DNA of 64,000 nucleotides from Nostoc sp. S13 (GTDB lineage Bacteria > Cyanobacteriota > Cyanobacteriia > Cyanobacteriales > Nostocaceae): contig NZ_JAQYWQ010000007.1 of assembly GCF_029379315.1 (NCBI RefSeq), positions 56,332 to 120,331 on the forward strand. The letters are read 5' to 3'. Below, piece by piece: positions 61,002-64,000 of the stretch; within the stretch, counting starts at the first letter, position 1; every line of letters starts with the position of its first letter. The position numbers were made by a program, and so were the translations under genes. The notes under the pieces are model-generated. The model had not been told where the DNA came from. It made no database searches and saw only the letters and a program-made list of their open reading frames with translations.

Positions 61002-61709
61002 ATGAGTGTTATCCCGTTTATATTGGATGGTAGTAACAGAACAGTCGTAGAGACTACGGAAGAGTATGAGAAAGCTGGTGGTCTTGAAGGAAACGTAATT
61101 TTTATACTGAATCTTGACACCAAACAAATTCGTAATACAGAGTCTAGCAATGCAACTTATGATTTAAAAGTTGGTGATGAATATAGAGATCACAGAGACT
61201 TTGGTAAAACTGATTTGTTAGATAACGGCAAAATATCTCTTCAACCAGGATCTACTGTCATTATTGAGACAGCTGAAGAAGTTAAATTCCCCAAATCTAG
61301 ATTTGGTCATGTAGTTCCAAAAGTATCTCTTTTGCAATATGGTTTATCTAATACATCATCCAAGATAGATCCTGGATACCAAGGAAAACTTTCCATCACA
61401 GTTTTCAATTTAGGTAAAAGAAATATTGAACTTAAGAAAGGACAAGTTTTTTGTACACTTTATGTAATTGATGTCCAAAAAGGAGTTATTCCTTATCAGA
61501 AAGGGTCTAAAAAAATTGCCGGAAACTCTAGAAAGCATGTATTAAGTAGACTTAAAGATTTTATTGAGACAAATCAAATTTATTTTACTATTCTTCTAAC
61601 TATCGCAACTATATTTTTAACAGGAGTTCAAATTGTACAGATTTTACAGTCTGTACAGCAACAGGACATACAAAAATTTCCCAAAGAAAGCAGAGAGAAA
61701 ACTAAATAA
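61002..61709 (+). CDS. dUTPase-fold protein with C-terminal membrane anchor
   Basis: 235 residues. About 60-160 follows the trimeric dUTPase/dCTP-deaminase fold: ISLQPGSTVIIETAEEVKFP, VPKVSLLQYGLSNTSSKIDP, GYQGKLSITVFNLGKRNIEL and KKGQVFCTLYVID. The usual catalytic GRSS/GKST is replaced by PKVSL, while the IDPGYQG part is kept. A transmembrane helix (about 193-215) follows, then a short polar tail, so the domain would be tethered to the inner membrane. It is convergent with a complete dcd gene 11 bases away. The fold is likely; catalytic activity is uncertain. Confidence 0.75.
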   Translation: MSVIPFILDGSNRTVVETTEEYEKAGGLEGNVIFILNLDTKQIRNTESSNATYDLKVGDEYRDHRDFGKTDLLDNGKISLQPGSTVIIETAEEVKFPKSRFGHVVPKVSLLQYGLSNTSSKIDPGYQGKLSITVFNLGKRNIELKKGQVFCTLYVIDVQKGVIPYQKGSKKIAGNSRKHVLSRLKDFIETNQIYFTILLTIATIFLTGVQIVQILQSVQQQDIQKFPKESREKTK

Positions 61710-61720
61710 TTCTTTTGAGC

Positions 61721-62302
61721 TTAAACCCTAGCCAGAGTTACACCCTTTAGCTGGTCTTGATATTTACCCTGGCGTGCTTCATAATTTACAGCACATGCTT
61801 CTCCCTCCAAAAACATCAACTGTACTATTCCTTCACTGGCGTAAATGCGGCAGTCAGCACTAGAAGCATTGGATAATTCTAGTGTCAAGTAACCACGCCA
61901 AGCAGCTTCGGCTGGAGTTACATTTGCAATTATTCCGCAACGAGCATAAGTACTCTTACCTATACAAATTACCGTAATATTATCTGGTATTTCCAGCCTT
62001 TCGAAGGCAACCCCAAGCCCATATGAGTGGGCAGGCAGAATGAAGTATTTGCCATTAACATCTGTATGGAGTTCTGTTCGCTCTAGGTTTTCAGGATTAA
62101 AATTCTTTGGATCTACGACAGTGCCTGGAATATGCCTAAAAATGCGAAAATCATCTGGTGATAGTCTGATGTCATAACCAAAGCTGCTAAGACCAAATGA
62201 AATTACAGGTAAATTCTCAAGCTGACGTATTAGGCTTGGCTCAAAGGGCGAAATCAAACCCTGTTGAGCCATTTTAGTAATCCAGATATCGTTCTTAATC
62301 AC
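61721..62302 (-). CDS. dcd: dCTP deaminase
   Basis: 193 residues. Deaminates dCTP to dUTP, feeding dTMP synthesis. Conserved blocks: SFGYDIRLSPDDFRIF, FILPAHSYGLGVAFERLEIP, GKSTYARCGI with the catalytic Ser/Arg region, the TPAEAAWRGYLTLELSN block with the catalytic Glu, and a Gly-rich C-terminus YQDQLKGVTLARV. It is full length. Neighbours are the membrane-tethered dUTPase-fold gene (convergent) and, further on, thyX, so pyrimidine deoxynucleotide genes cluster here. Confidence 0.96.
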   Translation of the reverse strand: MIKNDIWITKMAQQGLISPFEPSLIRQLENLPVISFGLSSFGYDIRLSPDDFRIFRHIPGTVVDPKNFNPENLERTELHTDVNGKYFILPAHSYGLGVAFERLEIPDNITVICIGKSTYARCGIIANVTPAEAAWRGYLTLELSNASSADCRIYASEGIVQLMFLEGEACAVNYEARQGKYQDQLKGVTLARV

Positions 62303-62364
62303 AAGTTGGCTGCTAACGTTAATTCAAACCGAATTACTAGAATACCGTGAATTGAGTATTTTGT

Positions 62365-62901
62365 TTAGGGTCGATAACTCCGGCGGATCTCTGTAATTTG
62401 ATCTGCTACATCCAAGAGAGATTTGGGCATCTCTGGCCCTGTGAGAATGATATCGACGTGGGGAGGACGTTTTGCCAGAAACGCTAAAACTTCCGTTTCA
62501 GGAATTAAACCAAAGTTAATCGCTAAACTTAACTCATCTAAGACAACGAGAGAATACTTACCCTCACATACTACTAGTTGTGTATACTGCCACAGCTTTT
62601 GTAAGGCTTGGTTTTCCGTATCATCTAAATGTGGCGTATCGATACAACGAGGCAAATCGCACCGAATCCAATCTAAACTTTGTCCTAATTGTATGGGTCG
62701 ATCCTGTCCTTGGCGAATACCTCCTTTGAGAAACTGCACTATTAATACTGGCGTTCCTTGTCCTGCTATTCTCAGTGCTTGAGCCATAACGCTCGTAAAA
62801 AAGTTACGATGGGAGCTAGTGAAAACTTGCACTAGTCCTTCAACTGGATATGGTAAGGTAAGGGTTGAATTTATACTCTGAGTTTCTAGCTGGGCAACCA
62901 T
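62365..62901 (-). CDS. CobO/BtuR-like protein with degenerate P-loop
   Basis: 178 residues from the ATG at 62901 (MVAQLETQ); 42 further in-frame codons upstream look non-coding. It follows the corrinoid adenosyltransferase CobO fold: QALRIAGQGTPVLIVQFLKG, SLVVLDELSLAINFGLI and the VDIILTGPEMPKSLLDVADQ block. But the Walker A loop (GxxGxGKT in CobO) reads FTSSHRNFFT, so no P-loop Lys or Gly remains. ATP use in the usual way is unlikely. This form occurs, as I recall, as an uncharacterised P-loop-like family in cyanobacteria. No cobalamin genes are nearby. Confidence 0.8.
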   Translation of the reverse strand: MVAQLETQSINSTLTLPYPVEGLVQVFTSSHRNFFTSVMAQALRIAGQGTPVLIVQFLKGGIRQGQDRPIQLGQSLDWIRCDLPRCIDTPHLDDTENQALQKLWQYTQLVVCEGKYSLVVLDELSLAINFGLIPETEVLAFLAKRPPHVDIILTGPEMPKSLLDVADQITEIRRSYRP

Positions 62902-63244
62902 AGGGTTAAGTTCAAAAAGATACAATAAATTAACTTTTTTGCTGGCGGTAATTCTGACAAATCTGCCTGTATAATAAATCTGTTTTTCACAGGTGTGGTG
63001 GATTTGGCAAATTGCACTCTTAGTCAAACACTACGTTTGTATTGAAGTCAAGAGTTATTTTAATTTAAATTTTCGTCTTTTCTCTGAAAGGAGTTGTAAA
63101 AATGAAAACACATGAGTTACAGTTCCAATGATTTAAAAAAGCTGGGCATAACCTCTGAAAATCGCTAAATGTTAGATTTCTCGGTTGTTTGGGCAAAACA
63201 GACTTAGAAAGTAGTGAATTTGACAGGATGAGGAGTAAATTGTT

Positions 63245-63868
63245 GTGAGATTGGTGATTCTGGGAGGTTCAGGATCGGGGAAAAGCACTCAAGCACAAAG
63301 GCTTTGCAGATACTTTGATATTCCTTTGATTTCTACAGGTGAGATTTTACGGTTAGCGATATCTGGGGATCAGCCCCTGCCGGAATTTCGATGGTCAAAA
63401 GCCGATCCCCGAATTTCTCTTTCGGTTTACGCTAGCCTGAGTGAACTAGGCTACCACGCACAGCCCTACATGCAAAAAGGGGAGTTAGTTCCAGACGAAA
63501 TGATCATTGAATTGATCCGAATACGCCTTAGACAACCAGATATTAACTGCGATTGGGTGTTAGAAGGTTATCCCCGTACTGCCTTCCAAGCTGAAGAATT
63601 AGATTTTTTATTGGATGATTTAGGGCAAAAGCTAGATTGGGCAATTTATCTCCAAGTCCCGGAAGCAGTCATGGTTAGCCGATCCTTGGGGCGATCGCTA
63701 CCAGATGACCAACCGGAAATCGTGCAACGCCGTGTAGAATTATTCTACGATCGCACCATTCCCATCCTTGAATATTACGACCGTCGTCGCTGCTTGTTAA
63801 ACATCAACGGCGACCAGTCACCAGATATGGTGCAGCAAAATATTTTGACTCTGCTTTCAGTTCCTTAG
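63245..63868 (+). CDS. Adenylate-kinase-like nucleoside monophosphate kinase
   Basis: 207 residues. P-loop GGSGSGKST at the N-terminus, the NMP-binding FDIPLISTGEILRLAI, and DWVLEGYPRTAFQAE give the adenylate-kinase core. The LID part is short (LGRSLPDDQPEIVQRRVEL), and an extra stretch of about 25 residues (FRWSKADPRISLSVYASLSE) sits between the NMP-binding region and the MQKGELVPDEM motif. It is probably a second, divergent kinase besides the ribosomal-operon adk. The start is a GTG (63245) with AGGAG about 13 bases before it. Confidence 0.88.
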   Translation: MRLVILGGSGSGKSTQAQRLCRYFDIPLISTGEILRLAISGDQPLPEFRWSKADPRISLSVYASLSELGYHAQPYMQKGELVPDEMIIELIRIRLRQPDINCDWVLEGYPRTAFQAEELDFLLDDLGQKLDWAIYLQVPEAVMVSRSLGRSLPDDQPEIVQRRVELFYDRTIPILEYYDRRRCLLNINGDQSPDMVQQNILTLLSVP

Positions 63869-63889
63869 AAAAGAAGCAGAGGAGACAAA

Positions 63890-64000
63890 TCAATTAAAAA
63901 TTAAAAATTAAAAATTAAAAATTAAAGAACTTCTGCCTCCTCTTTCCCAATGCCCAATGCCCCATGCCCAATGCCCAATGCCCAATGCCCAATGCCCAAT
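63890..64000. repeat. AATTAAA and CCCAATG tandem repeats at the window end
   Basis: Tandem AAATTAA heptamers (63893-63925), then CCCAATG heptamers (from 63948) that run to the window edge. Non-coding. Confidence 0.9.

Overview
The window is chromosomal DNA of a filamentous, probably heterocyst-forming cyanobacterium of the Nostoc/Anabaena type. The evidence is the many HIP1 octamers (GCGATCGC), the short tandem heptamer repeats of the GGGCATT/CCCAATG kind, and marker genes such as crtR, ycf3, a high-light-inducible protein gene, a DevBCA exporter, an ECF sigma factor of the SigG type, cyanobacterial thyX and an SLH/OprB porin. The species cannot be fixed from the sequence alone.

Layout. Bases 1-1600 hold a PH-like/zinc-ribbon protein. 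Bases 1.6-17.3 kb form a cellulose island. A minus-strand operon runs beta-barrel, TPR protein, GH8 glucanase, BcsB, BcsA (with a PilZ c-di-GMP domain). A divergent lipoprotein, an unknown membrane protein and a secreted GH5-CBM2 cellulase follow. Bases 17.3-29 kb hold an M61 peptidase, pyruvate kinase, crtR, two paralogous small genes (one frameshifted), a malonyl-CoA-synthetase-like ligase and devBCA. Bases 29-35 kb hold cell-envelope and signalling genes: an M23 peptidase, a ComFB/CdgR-type c-di-GMP receptor, an L,D-transpeptidase, and sigG with its anti-sigma factor. A dead parDE pair follows. Bases 35.7-42.8 kb hold an RNase II-type exonuclease, rpsR-rpmG, an RDD protein, moeA and a class-V aminotransferase. 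Bases 43-49 kb hold a divergent sucrose-synthase-like gene and a GH65 phosphorylase fused to beta-phosphoglucomutase. Bases 49-64 kb hold a histidine kinase, an Rrf2 regulator, an SRAP protein, ycf3, gatC, an OprB porin, a thioredoxin-like protein, an hli gene, thyX, a membrane-anchored dUTPase-fold protein convergent with dcd, a CobO-like protein and an adenylate-kinase-like gene.

How the genes fit together. The cellulose operon supplies the synthase (BcsA/BcsB), a periplasmic TPR scaffold plus outer-membrane barrel (the two halves of BcsC as separate genes) and a trimming glucanase. The GH5-CBM2 enzyme probably acts on the same polymer. The PilZ domain and the ComFB-family protein suggest c-di-GMP control. 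The sucrose-synthase-like and GH65-PGM genes look like one alpha-glucoside module that ends in glucose-6-phosphate.

A strong secondary theme is genome decay and repeat invasion. There are remnants of parD, parE, aroA, tnpB, grpB, a glutathionyl-hydroquinone reductase and a small duplicated gene. Intergenic repeats are translated inside moeA, inside the linker of the GH65-PGM fusion, at the C-terminus of the sucrose-synthase-like protein, and inside the dead parD. No tRNA, rRNA, CRISPR array or intact insertion sequence was seen.
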